Origin: Neocallimastix lanati (nom. inval.)
Taxonomy: Eukaryota; Neocallimastigomycota; Neocallimastigomycetes; Neocallimastigales; Neocallimastigaceae
Length of the DNA stretch: 64,000 nucleotides
Direction: 5' to 3'
Assembly: GCA_016946835.1 (NCBI GenBank)
Contig: JACVTC010000025.1
Coordinates: 673,501 to 737,500, forward strand
This document shows, piece after piece, positions 1 to 11,000 of the stretch. The notes beneath the pieces were generated by a model that did not search any database, was not told where the DNA came from, and was given only the letters and a program-made list of their open reading frames with translations. The position numbers and the translations under genes are program-made. Positions within the stretch are counted from its first letter, which is position 1. The number at the start of each line of letters is the position of its first letter.

Positions 1-487
1 TTGATAAATCAATATTTTCTGAAGCCTACATCAATAAGTGTCAAAATGGTATGGTTTTTATACAAAATCTATGCAAAAATCTTTTTGTCGTCTTTCACTA
101 CTAACATTTTATTTACATCTACATTTTAGCTAAATTATAATTATTAAACAGAAGATTTTAACGTTATAAAGTGATTTATTAATTGTAAAGTAATTCAGTA
201 ATTCAAAAGATAAAAAGAAATGATTATTCATTATAACAAAATATACAAGGGGTTAATTTCACTTAAATAATTGACATACACACGACAAAGAAAAAATTTC
301 ATATTATTTTTAAATTATTATTTTTTTTTTTTTTTTTTTTAATTTTTCTATATTTCTTTCTTTTTATATATATGTATATTTTTTTTTATTTAATATTTTA
401 TATTTCTTAGTTTTTATTATTTTTAGTTAATAGTTAATATTAATTTCATTTTAATCGATTTATAATTTATCGTTCATTACGTTCATT
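1..487. other. AT-rich non-coding leader to LINE relic
   Basis: No open frame or recognisable RNA gene is visible. The stretch is AT-rich with a T run near 320-340. It directly precedes the start codon-like ATG of the plus-strand LINE relic at 488, so its right part may be that element's old 5' UTR. This is inference. Confidence 0.4.
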
Positions 488-613
488 ATGGAAAAGATAT
501 TTCACCGGGGTTCTCGCGGTTATGGAACATCTATTGACAACACAAAGGTTGATTTTCGTAGTTATTCACTCATTGGACCAATGCTAATAATGAAGAAATT
601 TATTCATTCTTGA

Positions 614-647
<34 letters not shown>

Positions 648-1585
648 AAGAATAATATTTTTTTCATAAAAAGAATTACTATATTCAATGATAGTTTTTT
701 TTTTTTTTTCAGGACAAAAGTATATACTCCAAATTTCAACAACGCAAAATTTTGTAAAATGTATTTGAAAAAATGCAATATCAGGAATTAAAAATTTCAT
801 ATTGTAGATGTTCCAATAAGGAATCATAAGATTTCCTTTTAGTATTTAAAACAAAATTTAATCTCTAATAACACATCCAATAATACAAATTCAGCAAATC
901 TCAGTTTAACTAATTTAGTAAATGTTATAAATGACAATCATGATCTAAATGCTCCCAATATACCTAATCTTTATTCTCTTAATTCTCAAAAACATATCTC
1001 ACATTCTAACACAGGAAAGTTTTCTTTTTTTGTCTTAGTTGGAATACCAAAAATATGGATGGAATTTTGTAAAAAGAGATTAGTATTGAGTATTGAGTAC
1101 TTCAATACGATTTTTAAACCATTATTCCTTATGTTTTCAGGAAACAAGTAATAGTACCATGGATGCTAGAAATCCATGTAAAAGTAGCCCTTCCCAACTA
1201 TAAATATTTTCCAGTAAAGAATGGATCCAACTACACCAGGTTGCAAAGGTTTATATCTTAGATATCATGTCTCATGTGAAGTAGTTTTTGAAGATAATTC
1301 CTATACTTATTTTGTTTCTTTAAGCAACATTATAGTCTGTAGAATCATTCTAAGTGTTCTATAGGTAATGTCTATATTATTACTAAAAAACACTCATTAC
1401 AAGTCCGATATTCATTCTCAGAAGTTTTTACATGGCTTCAGAACTATACTAATCATTCATCTATTCTTCTTTGGAGTCTTTAACATGAGCACCGCTGATT
1501 TTACAATACAAATTTCACTATTAATAATGTTATTCCAGGTACCTTAGGTACCAATTACGTGCTTAATCTAATGGCATTGTAGATG

Positions 1586-1628
<43 letters not shown>

Positions 1629-2079
1629 ACTATTATTGTAACTGCTGGTCAAACCACTAATCTTGGTGAAATTGACATTACGGAAAAGAGGAATGGTTCC
1701 AATTGCTTTGGAAATTTCATATTCCAGATCGTACTGCTAAAGGAGAAGACCATAATTTCTTTTAGATAGTCAACTTAAACCCTAATCCTAAATAAGAATT
1801 CCTTTTAAAAACAGAGATCTAATAATCTTAGAGATGAGGTTCGTTACGTATGAAAAGTTACTTTTATTTTATTTATTTACTTTATTTTGAATATTCCTTT
1901 TTTATTTCACATTACTATTTTAAATATTATTATGTTTCTAATTAGACAAATAATATTTATTTATTTTATTAATTGTGTTTTTTTTTTTTTTTATTTTATT
2001 TTGTATTAAAATTAAAAAAATACACATGTAATTAATAAATGAATAAATAAAAAAAATTAAAGTTCGTAATAATTGCGGC

Positions 2080-2121
<42 letters not shown>
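488..2121 (+). mobile_element. Degraded plus-strand LINE (lineage-B-like), internally deleted, with poly-A tail
   Basis: The frame opening at 488 (MEKIFHRGSRGYG...) resembles the N-terminus of the intact lineage-B ORF (MEIQFIRNKNFILRGSRCHG). Frameshifted remains of the endonuclease follow: a match to KPLFLCFQETGN near 1110-1150, to IPGKRGLYIGFHNSC near 1225-1280, and to CSIGNVYV and the GDFN loop near 1350-1490. A T run at 1590-1622 interrupts it. The tail end (1700-2080) matches the 3' UTR of the relic at 49 kb, including the block GTTCGTAATAATTGCGGC, followed by an A run (about 2083-2121) read as the poly-A tail. Most of the reverse transcriptase is missing. Many frameshifts and stops make it non-functional. 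Boundaries are approximate at the 5' side. Confidence 0.75.
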
Positions 2122-2123
<2 letters not shown>

Positions 2124-2169
2124 TCATACCGTTACGGAATATATGCATGGGAATCATTTCAATCAATAA

Positions 2170-2313
2170 GGTCTTCCATACAAGTTTCCAAAAGAATTCA
2201 CAAATGGTGTTAATTACTACATTGGAAAATCAAACTCTGCAAAAGATTGGAAGTATTATCATGTTTCTATTCCAGGAAATGAGGTCAAATATAATTTAAT
2301 TTCCATGAAATAG
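2170..2313 (+). pseudogene. Fragment resembling a family-4 polysaccharide lyase (rhamnogalacturonan lyase) C-terminal domain
   Basis: Just right of the LINE relic's poly-A tail, an open frame of about 47 codons bounded by stops reads GLPYKFPKEFTNGVNYYIGK, followed by a segment containing KDWKYYHVSIPG. The pattern NGVxYxIGxSxxxKDWxY looks like the carbohydrate-binding-like domain III of PL4 rhamnogalacturonan lyases, which would suit a plant-cell-wall degrader. The identification is from memory of the motif and is tentative. There is no start, no catalytic domain and an upstream in-frame stop, so it is a broken piece. It meets a minus-strand LINE fragment near 2285-2313. It could be the remains of a gene hit by LINE insertions, or flanking sequence carried along by one. 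Confidence 0.3.
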
Positions 2314-2564
2314 AAGGTGTATTAGTATATTTCTTTATCCAATTAGTAATTTCTGAAAAGGCATTCTTTCTTTCTTCCTTGCGAGTGACCGTAGGAACAT
2401 AAATATTACCAATAGTGCATTTAATTCCCCAAAAAAGAAGTAGTGTTGACAGAAATGATATACTTATATTCAAAAGGATCAGGAGAAAATGAACAAGAAC
2501 AATGTACACTTATACTAAGACCTCTCATACCGGGTATATTTGGATCAGCTTATCCAGTTTAAAA

Positions 2565-2566
<2 letters not shown>
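2285..2566 (-). mobile_element. LINE endonuclease-domain fragment of a fourth lineage
   Basis: Read on the minus strand, this encodes the middle of the APE endonuclease: YKYIISVN-like, then KCTIGNIYVPT and a stretch matching the helix before the GDFN loop, ending at NTPS where GDFN should follow. It is closest to the same region of the 13313-17476 ORF (KCTIGNIYFPQ) but clearly different, so it comes from another LINE. It directly abuts the poly-A tail (T run 2567-2599) of the intact element to its right. It is truncated on both sides. Confidence 0.7.
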
Positions 2567-2604
<38 letters not shown>

Positions 2605-2697
2605 AGGAATAAACTTTATTTAATAATATTTTTTTTTTAAAAAAAATACATGAAGTTTAAATACATGAAATTATTTTTTTATATTAATATTAAAAAA

Positions 2698-5600
2698 CTA
2701 CGTTATGAGATTCGAGGACGAAAAGGCCTCTAACTCTTCCCATTCATCGAAGATAACTCCATGTGGATGAAAATTATCATTCGAATCTGTATCAGAATTT
2801 CTTCTTTGCCTTATCGTTACGACGTCGACGCTCTTGACAACGGTAGGTCTAACACTATACAAATCGATCATGATGTAAAAATCACCAATCACAATAGGCA
2901 TAACGTTAGTAAGGAATTCCGCAAGCCCCACAAAATATGAAATCGGGAAAGAAGACTCGTTCGAAGGTGATTGAAAAATATTATTAATATATCGCCTTCT
3001 TTCCCCAGAGCCGATCTTTAAGATTTCAAATACTGCATTTCCGCCAAGAAGGAGACACAGCACGTAAAAATTGATATTATCATCAAAATCTTCCTCTTTA
3101 TCATCAGGAATGTTCAATGATTTCTCATGAACAATAAGAGAAAAATTAATAAAAATTTCATCAACAAAGGGAATGAAATGTTGCCTAAATTCTTCAAATT
3201 TAGGACATAAAAGTATCCAGTGTGTAAAACTAGGTATGCTGTTACTCTCACCACAACAAGGGCAGTATGTTGGGCAATTTTCTGATACTAGATTACTTTT
3301 AACATACGTTTTTACATCAAATTTGAATCCACATTTAATTCGTCCAATCCAAAAAAATCCAAGAGAAAATTGTGAATATTTAAGTGATAGACGTTGAATA
3401 AATTTTTTAAAACCAAATTTAAATTTCTTGTATTTTGTAGATCTGATCGCAGGAGTGCTTGAATAATGAATATTTTCCCAGTAAAACTTCCTTATTTCTC
3501 CAGGAAGTTTATTATTGTGCTTGTGTACTGCTAAACTCCGTGCTTTTTTCGTCCATGAATAGTGAGAAAGTGTAGGTATATTTTTGACTAAATGAGAAAT
3601 AATACAAGAAGAATCTTTCCACTTTTTAAAGCATCGAATCATCGCCTTAGCACAAAAACTAGCTATAGGAGGTATAGAAAGTTCCTTATACATATTGTAA
3701 ATTGAAGTATTGGAGGTTTTATTTTTAAACCCGAAACTCCAGTACAAACCTCGATTAAAAGCAGTTTGAGCTTTTTCAGTATTCTTTTTATTTGAACCAA
3801 GTAAGGGAGCATAATAAAGAACTGAGCTAAGGACAAAAGAAACTAGTATATGAGTTTTAAAGTAGAAAGGAACATTCCTATTGGTTAAAAATCTAAAGAA
3901 AGAGTTAACTGTATAATTAATTTTACTATTCATCTTAGCAATAATAGGTTTTAAATCCAACGATTCAATAAAAGGTATACCAAGATATGTATATTGATTA
4001 GTGCTTGGTATATAGTTCATACCAAGTCTAAATGTAGGATTTTCATAATGTCTTGAAGGAATAAAATTCTTTGGTTTAACAACTAGTGTAGCGCATTTAT
4101 TGATTCCAAAGGTCATTTCATTTTTAATACCCCAATCATGAGCAATATTCAAAAGGTTTTTAAGTGAAGATTTTGTAGGAGCTAATAATACAATATCATC
4201 AGCAAATAATCCACCACAACACTTTTTCTTTTCAGTAATCACACCATAACTTTTACATTTATCAAAAATATCATTGATAAATATATTGAATAAAATAGGT
4301 GAGAGAGGACACCCTTGGCGAACACCACGGTGTATTGGAAATTCTTTTGAAAGTTTACCATTAAAGTTTGCACGAGCTTTCGAGGTAAGGTATAGATTAG
4401 TAATGAATTGAAGGCATTTACCACGAATACCAAGATTATTTAGTTTAGTAAGTATATTATAAATTGGAACTGAATCATAAGCTTTTTTAAGGTCAAGAAA
4501 GGCAAGAAAGGTAAATTTATCCTTAAATTTTCTTCTTTGACAAATTTCACGAATGGATACAAATAAACTAATACATTCTTCTTTATTTCTAAAACCAAAC
4601 TGTTCTGGTCTAATTATTCCATTAGAAAAAGCATAGTCCGATATTCTTTTAGTGACAATTTTTGATAGAATTTTTAAACCTACATTGATGAGTGAAATAC
4701 CACGATAATTATTACAATCTGAAAGATCCCCTTTTTTAGGAATAGAAACAATAGAAGCAGAGTTCCATTCATTAGGAAAGTCACCATCCCAAATTTTATT
4801 AAAAAGTAATAACAGACACTTTGCACAATCGGAATAAGTAACCTCTTGATTAGAGTCATCCTGAGAAGAATTTCTACTCTCAGAATTAAAAAATGCTTTA
4901 AAAAATTCTGTAGGTATACCATCAGGACCAGGTGCTTTGTTATTTTTCATTGAAAGAACAGTTGAATGAATTTCTGACATGGAAATAGGTTGATTAATAT
5001 CCCATGATTCCTGAGGAGTAGAAGAATTATTAAGTATTCTTTTCCAATAATTTTCATTAAGACTGTGACCAGTTATATCAGAAGCAAGTTCTTCATAGTG
5101 TTCTGCAAAACGATTGAGTTGATCTTCTTGGGATACTAGAACATTACCTTCTTTATCTTTAATGTATACAGGTGATTGGGAAGGAGAGTAAGAAGGTTTA
5201 GAAATTTTCTTAAGTCCAGACCAACCACGCTGGGCATCATTTTTTAAGAAACATTCGCCGATGGAATGAATCAAATTTTTAAATCTAATATTCCTAATAT
5301 TTCTTTTAATACTAATGATATAATCAGAAAGAACTCTATATTCTTTTGAGAGATCACAAAATTCTTGAAGATTTGACAAATCATTACGAAGTTTAAAATT
5401 TTTAATCCTTTTATAAAATAAATGTTTTTCATGTGATAATTTCTTAGCATAAGCAGGACAATGGAACGCTGAACCATGTAAATTTGTAGGAACTCTTGCA
5501 TGAATGTCATCGCCTATTTTATTTGCTGTGTCAAGAAGTTTTTTAACCATTGTATTAGAGTCTAGATTATCATTATGTTCAAATTCATCCAGTAAACATG

Positions 5601-6783
5601 TGAATTTATTATGAGAGAAGATTGCTTCACGTTTATCCCTACAAATTCGATTAGACCACTTAATTTGTTTATCCCGAGGGGGAGTAACAAAACCATCAGG
5701 AGATATTTTTTTACAAGAAAGAATAAGTGGTAAATGGTCAGAGATGTCATTAAAAGAGTAGCATACAGAAGCAATATTCAGATAATTTCTTAATTTATCG
5801 TTCACTACTATAAAATCAATACAAGAATTCTTTCCACCATTAGACCAAGTAAATTGATGACCAACCATATCCATAACAAACCATTGAGGGGAAATTCTAA
5901 GAATAAGATCTTTGAGTTGTTGCTTAGTCATGTTGAAATCACCAACAATAGCCGAAGGGTTATTCTGATGGTTCTTGAGCCAATTAGCAAAATCAGTTTC
6001 CGCTTTTTCTCTAGAGTCTTTGTGTTTTTTGCTAGGGATGTAAATGTTCCCTAAAGAACATCTGACACCCCAAAAAGAGAATATATTTACTGAGAGTATA
6101 TATCTATATTCAAAATCATCATTAGTGAATTGGCAGGAGGAGTGCACACCTATATAAAGGCCCCTCATACCAGGGATTTTTTTGTCCGCACGTCTCAGTA
6201 CTGTTCTATAATGATTAAGGAATGGATATGAGTTAGAAAAGGAGTTAAGGAATGAACTATTACCGACTTCTTGAAGACAAATACAAATAGGATTAAAGAT
6301 TGAATTAAAATTGGTAAGTCCGTCACGTTTTTCAGAATTCCAACCATTTGTGTTCCAGCTAATACAGAGGTTGAAATATTTAGTATTCGAGAAAGGGTTA
6401 GCATACAGGAGGCTTTCAGAGATGGGGATTGAGGGTTCAGAATAATACCTGGTTCTATTATGATTAACATTACTAAATGTGCGTATCCTTGAAGTAATCT
6501 TCCATTTAATTCTTTTAACAGGTAAGTGCTTAGTAATCAAATAAATAACCTTCAAATAATCCGTACAATTATTATAGTTAACTCTTAGGATGAAGTAGTT
6601 TTCCATATTAATATAGTGTTTTTTAACGATTCCATGAACAACTTCATTACAATTTGATATCTTTTTGCTTAAAAATTCCCATAGTCTACTTTCAGTCCAA
6701 GATTCAAGATCATGAATGAAAATTAAAACAAATTTATCATGGTCAGGACCATAAAGTCGCAGACCTCTTCGTATAGTTGACAT
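2698..6783 (-). CDS. LINE polyprotein: RRM-like domain, APE endonuclease, reverse transcriptase, zinc motif (lineage A)
   Basis: This 1361-residue protein should nick target DNA and reverse-transcribe its own RNA at the nick. Residues about 15-95 have a beta-alpha-beta-beta-alpha-beta pattern that I read as RRM-like (FVLIFIHDL, YFILRVNY). Residues about 138-357 are the AP-endonuclease-like domain with SWNTNGWN (N146), the E172 of LQE, GDFNM (D282, N284), CIDF (D323) and SDHLPL (D349, H350). Residues about 600-960 are the reverse transcriptase with FLDLKKAYDS (D764), RGVRQGCPLSPILFN and LFADDIVLL (D862, D863). A CxxxCxCC...HxxxxC motif (C1170, C1174, C1176, C1177, H1188, C1193) is zf-RVT-like. 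All catalytic residues are present and there is no frameshift, so it looks competent. The start is the first ATG, just below a stretch rich in A. Confidence 0.9.
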   Translation of the reverse strand: MSTIRRGLRLYGPDHDKFVLIFIHDLESWTESRLWEFLSKKISNCNEVVHGIVKKHYINMENYFILRVNYNNCTDYLKVIYLITKHLPVKRIKWKITSRIRTFSNVNHNRTRYYSEPSIPISESLLYANPFSNTKYFNLCISWNTNGWNSEKRDGLTNFNSIFNPICICLQEVGNSSFLNSFSNSYPFLNHYRTVLRRADKKIPGMRGLYIGVHSSCQFTNDDFEYRYILSVNIFSFWGVRCSLGNIYIPSKKHKDSREKAETDFANWLKNHQNNPSAIVGDFNMTKQQLKDLILRISPQWFVMDMVGHQFTWSNGGKNSCIDFIVVNDKLRNYLNIASVCYSFNDISDHLPLILSCKKISPDGFVTPPRDKQIKWSNRICRDKREAIFSHNKFTCLLDEFEHNDNLDSNTMVKKLLDTANKIGDDIHARVPTNLHGSAFHCPAYAKKLSHEKHLFYKRIKNFKLRNDLSNLQEFCDLSKEYRVLSDYIISIKRNIRNIRFKNLIHSIGECFLKNDAQRGWSGLKKISKPSYSPSQSPVYIKDKEGNVLVSQEDQLNRFAEHYEELASDITGHSLNENYWKRILNNSSTPQESWDINQPISMSEIHSTVLSMKNNKAPGPDGIPTEFFKAFFNSESRNSSQDDSNQEVTYSDCAKCLLLLFNKIWDGDFPNEWNSASIVSIPKKGDLSDCNNYRGISLINVGLKILSKIVTKRISDYAFSNGIIRPEQFGFRNKEECISLFVSIREICQRRKFKDKFTFLAFLDLKKAYDSVPIYNILTKLNNLGIRGKCLQFITNLYLTSKARANFNGKLSKEFPIHRGVRQGCPLSPILFNIFINDIFDKCKSYGVITEKKKCCGGLFADDIVLLAPTKSSLKNLLNIAHDWGIKNEMTFGINKCATLVVKPKNFIPSRHYENPTFRLGMNYIPSTNQYTYLGIPFIESLDLKPIIAKMNSKINYTVNSFFRFLTNRNVPFYFKTHILVSFVLSSVLYYAPLLGSNKKNTEKAQTAFNRGLYWSFGFKNKTSNTSIYNMYKELSIPPIASFCAKAMIRCFKKWKDSSCIISHLVKNIPTLSHYSWTKKARSLAVHKHNNKLPGEIRKFYWENIHYSSTPAIRSTKYKKFKFGFKKFIQRLSLKYSQFSLGFFWIGRIKCGFKFDVKTYVKSNLVSENCPTYCPCCGESNSIPSFTHWILLCPKFEEFRQHFIPFVDEIFINFSLIVHEKSLNIPDDKEEDFDDNINFYVLCLLLGGNAVFEILKIGSGERRRYINNIFQSPSNESSFPISYFVGLAEFLTNVMPIVIGDFYIMIDLYSVRPTVVKSVDVVTIRQRRNSDTDSNDNFHPHGVIFDEWEELEAFSSSNLIT

Positions 6784-7121
6784 AATAAAATAAAAAACTT
6801 ATCTATATTAATAAAAAGTAAGTGTAATAAAAAAATAAAAAAATAAAATTAGTAAAAATTAAAAAATTAAAAAAAAAATAAAAATTTATTGCTGTTGTCT
6901 TCTCTTTCGTGTATATTGTTTGCTAAAACTTGTTTGTTTTTCTTTCTTTTTGTGTTGACTAGTTTTAATTAATGATTTTCAATTATAAATTCCTGTTTTA
7001 TGTAAAAATTTCTGTAAAATAATCATATATAATATAAAATTTAAATGTTAATGAAATAATAGTTGTGAAAAACTATAAAAAGATTCCCATCCGTTAAATA
7101 ATGTCTCAAACACAAGCTTTG

Positions 7122-7141
7122 GAGTGAATCAATCTCCTACA
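7122..7141 (-). promoter_or_regulatory. 5' UTR box shared by LINE lineages A and B
   Basis: The plus-strand string GAGTGAATCAATCTCCTACA lies 338 bases upstream of the copy-1 ORF. The same string is in copy 4 at 22684-22703, and a one-base variant lies in lineage B at 12714-12733, about 295 bases upstream of its ORF. The surrounding UTRs are otherwise poorly conserved between A and B, so the box may be an internal promoter or packaging signal. That role is inference. Confidence 0.4.
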
Positions 7142-7384
7142 TTTCCATTTTACAATAGCTACATGAGAGTATAAATAATACTATAGAAAAAAACATATAC
7201 AAAATAATGCTAAAGTAAAAAATACAATAGATTCATTACAATGATAATATGTAGAAACTACATGATATTATTAATTATACAACTCCAATGTTACTACATA
7301 TCCAGTTTAAAACAATATAAAACATCAGGTTCACTTTCTACAGTCTTCCAGTATTCCAGTTTTCACTCTTCGTACTAGAAGCCG

Positions 7385-7637
7385 CTTTAGAAAGGATAAC
7401 CATCGATTATCATCAGAATCACAGAAAGCTGTAATTAGTACACCTGATATAGGTTATTCCTTTTCCATCAACCCTCCATGGACCTGGAAAAACAGTCCAC
7501 ATCATTGGGGACTTTAGAAAGGATAACCATTGATTATCATCAGAATCACAGAAAGCTGTAATTAGTACACCTGATATAGGTTATTCCTTTTCCATCAACC
7601 CTCCATGGACCTGGAAAAAAAGTCCACTTCATTGGGG
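7385..7637 (-). repeat. Two 127-bp tandem monomers in the LINE 5' region
   Basis: CTTTAGAAAGGATAACCAT starts at 7385 and again at 7512; the two units are nearly identical and end with CATTGGGG at 7510 and 7637. Copy 4 has a single unit (22947-23072). Tandem 5' monomers that carry promoter activity are known from other LINEs, such as mouse L1, and unit-number variation between copies fits that. On the minus strand the unit also keeps an open frame containing CDSDDNQWLSFLK, which I do not recognise. Confidence 0.75.
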
Positions 7638-7701
7638 AAAACATTTAGGGCAATCTTCTGAGACGATTTTTCTTTTAATGGAAATACTAACATTAAAGAA
7701 C

Positions 7702-7705
<4 letters not shown>
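7638..7705 (-). mobile_element. Short LINE fragment (zinc-motif region, lineage-C-like)
   Basis: The minus strand reads VSISIKRKIVSEDCPKC, which aligns with RVSEDCPKSC just before the zinc motif of the 13313-17476 ORF. It is only about 65 bases long, sits between the 5' monomers of copy 1 and the poly-A tail of copy 2 (T run 7706-7739), and is truncated on both sides. Confidence 0.5.
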
Positions 7706-7742
<37 letters not shown>

Positions 7743-8003
7743 CAGGGAAGAGATTTTTTTTTTTTTTTTAACGGCAGCAAACTTGTTTCATCTTTATTAA
7801 TTAAATATTTGATAAAATACATGTAATAAAATAATAAAAAAAAAAAGATAAAAAAATAAACAAAAAATAAAACACAAAATAAAAATAAAATAATGGTATA
7901 ATATATTCTAGTTTCATTTAATTAATATTTGTAAGACTTCACAAGGGCATTATTATACTGAAGTATAATAATTAACTTTGACTTCGCAATGTTAATCATA
8001 ATT

Positions 8004-11000
8004 TTAAGATACAAAATTATGATCTTCATTGGTTGCGCTAGCCCTGCTGGCCTGTCTTACTGTTTCTTCAGCATTGACGCTCTTGGTAGTAGTAGTACGA
8101 TTCGATTTGAACCTATTGAACAAAGACCATTGCTGGCCAATAGCAATAGGTATAATCGATTGGAGAAGTGCCGCAGTAACCACTAAGAACGGAGTATCAG
8201 AATAAGCACCTGATTTCATCTGGCACTTAAATAGATCCTTCCATTCCCTTGTACTGTTATTAATACTTCGACCTCCAAGAAGGAAATTAAACACTTTTTC
8301 ACACACACTAGAATCAATATACACATTATTTTCAATACTATTACTAACATTACTAAAAATACTATTAGTAATATTATTATTACTATTATAACTATTACTA
8401 TTATTACTATTACTATTATCATTATTACTATTAACAATATCATTTGTTAGGTTGCCACGGTAAAAAGCATTATATAAAAATAAAATTTTATCATTAACTT
8501 TACTACGAGTATGATTGAAAAAGGGACAATCAATTAACCAATGACTTATCCATTGTTTATTACTTTTACAACAGGGACAAAAATTAGGACACATTTGGTC
8601 CACTATTTTTGCAGCTTTAGCAATTCTAGCATCTAATCTATATCCGCTTCGTGCTCTCAATAGCCAATAGAAACCATATGAAAGATCAGGATAGTCATAA
8701 CAAAGTTTTATAAATTTTGATGTTTCTTCGAATTTGTTTTTGTCATAAAACTCAGCTTTAATAGAATTGATTTTCATATCTCTTTTCCAATAAAAATCCT
8801 TGATTTTATTATCGTTATTACCTCTTTTCTCTAGTTTACGTTTAAGAGTTCTACTTTCTTTTGTCCATGTATATTTTCTAGATTTTGGAATATTATTAAC
8901 TAAATAGGAAATAATACAATTTGAATTTTTCCATTTATCAAAACATTTGACCTGAGACAAAGCACACTTAGCTGACAATGGAGGAATATGTAAATCTTTT
9001 GAAATAGAATATACATTAATAAATGATTTGGCTTTTTGTATACCTGCAATCCATCTTAATCCTTTATTAATTAATTTCTGAGTATTATTTGTTCTCGTTT
9101 TATTCGAACCAAGTAAAGGTGCAAAGTAAGAGACTTTACTAAGTACATAAGAGTTAATTATAATCTTCTTAAATGGAATAGGAATTTTGGAATTTGAAAG
9201 AAATTTACTAACAGAAAAGAGAGCTTTAGTTACTTTAGAGTTAAGTAATTTAATAATAGGTTTCAACGATAAGCTTTTATCAAATGGTATACCTAAATAG
9301 GTATAACATTTAGTTATTGGAATTGGTTGACCAGCAAGATAAAAAGTAGGATCTCTTTTATTTTGAAAAAGAGGTGTGTCTGGTCGAATCACCATCGTTG
9401 CACACTTATTAATTCCAAAATTCATCATATTAAATTTAGCCCATTCATTTACCTTCTTAAGCATTTTTTTCAACTTAGTTCTTGACGGTGCGCATAGAAC
9501 AATATCATCTGCAAAGAGTCCACCACAACATCTAGATTCGCCTAAAGGAATTCCAAGTTCTGAAACATCATTAAAAATGTCATTAATAAAAAGATTGAAA
9601 AGAATTGGTGATAGTGGACAACCTTGTCTAACTCCTTTCATAATATTAAAAGATTCCGAATATTGATCATCAATTTTAACACTAGCTTTGGATGTCAAAT
9701 ATAGATTTTTTATAAATTGATAACATTTACCTCTAATACCTAAAGCATCTAATTTATATAAAATATTACCTATTGGAACAGAATCATATGCCTTTTTTAA
9801 ATCTAGAAAAGCAAGGTAAGTTTCTTTATTATCATTTTTACGCCTTTGACAAATTTCTCGAATTGAAATAAATAAACTAACACATTCTTCTTTAGTACGA
9901 AATCCAAATTGCTCTGGCCTAATAAAATTATTTTTAAGTCCATATTCTGAAATTCTTTTGGAGACTATTTTCGAAATGAGTTTAATACCATTGTTAATCA
10001 GAGAGATACCTCGATAATTGTCACAATCAGATAGATCATCTCCTTTTTTAGGAATAGATATAATACTTGCTTCATTCCATGAGCTAGGAAATTCTCCATT
10101 CCAAATTCTTGAGTATATCTTCTGTAAACAATTTAAACCAGAAGAAGAATTATTTACTGAATTTTCGTCATCCGGAGGAATTAAAGCTTTATAAAATTCA
10201 ATAGGAATTCCATCCAGGCCTGAAGCTTTAAAATTTGGAGTAGCCAAAATTGCTTCTCTAATTTCTTCTATACTGATGTCTTGATTTATATCCCATTCAT
10301 TGTGTCTCGTATACCTAAATGTTCCATTGGAAAATTTATTATACCATTCGATTAATGCACTATTGATATCAGAATGACTTGAAGCAAGTTTTTTATAGTG
10401 ATTGTGCCATACTTCTAACTGTTCTTTAGTAGAAGTAGCTAGTTTACCATTTTTGTCCTTTACTGGAGAATTTGACATATTTTTAAATTTATCTACTTTT
10501 GCTGTTGTTTTAAGCCATTTCCAAGCTTTCTTAGGGTTATGAGATTTCATATATTCACATCCTGTATTGATCCAATGTTGGTATTCAGTTTTCCTATAAA
10601 TATTACACATATGATGAATAATTTTGCACATTCTATTATATTTATCAATTAATTCTTCAAATTCATCTAAATTATGATAAGAACCTCTTCTTTTAATGGA
10701 TTTATATAATTTCATTTTGAGTTTTTGCAAATTAAATATTTTCTGCGACATATGAAAAAAAGATTTTCGAACTTCTGAAATTGACGTGATATTAAGTTCC
10801 TTAGCAATATTGAATGAAGTTGAAATAAATTTCTTAGAAATATCATCAATACTAATATTAGGATCTGGAATCACTTCCTCTAATACACTAAAATAGTTGT
10901 TGTCAAAAATTGATTCTTTTTCATTTATACATTTTAATCTATCCCATTTAACTGTCTTTTTAGGCAGAGAGAAAGAATTATCTGAATTAACTGATGAAAA

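Larger units (their letters stand above)
2567..7637 (-). mobile_element. Full-length LINE, lineage A, copy 1
   Basis: Minus-strand non-LTR retrotransposon. The 3' end is a 33-base poly-A tail (T run 2567-2599 on the plus strand) preceded by a 3' terminus ending TTCCTAGTTT and an AATAAA motif. One long ORF lies at 2698-6783. The 5' UTR runs up from 6784 and contains two 127-bp tandem monomers (7385-7637). It is nearly identical over its whole length, 5' UTR included, to copy 4 (18135-23072), which points to recent movement. No separate ORF1 is present. The 5' limit is set by where similarity to copy 4 and the tandem monomer stop. Confidence 0.85.
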
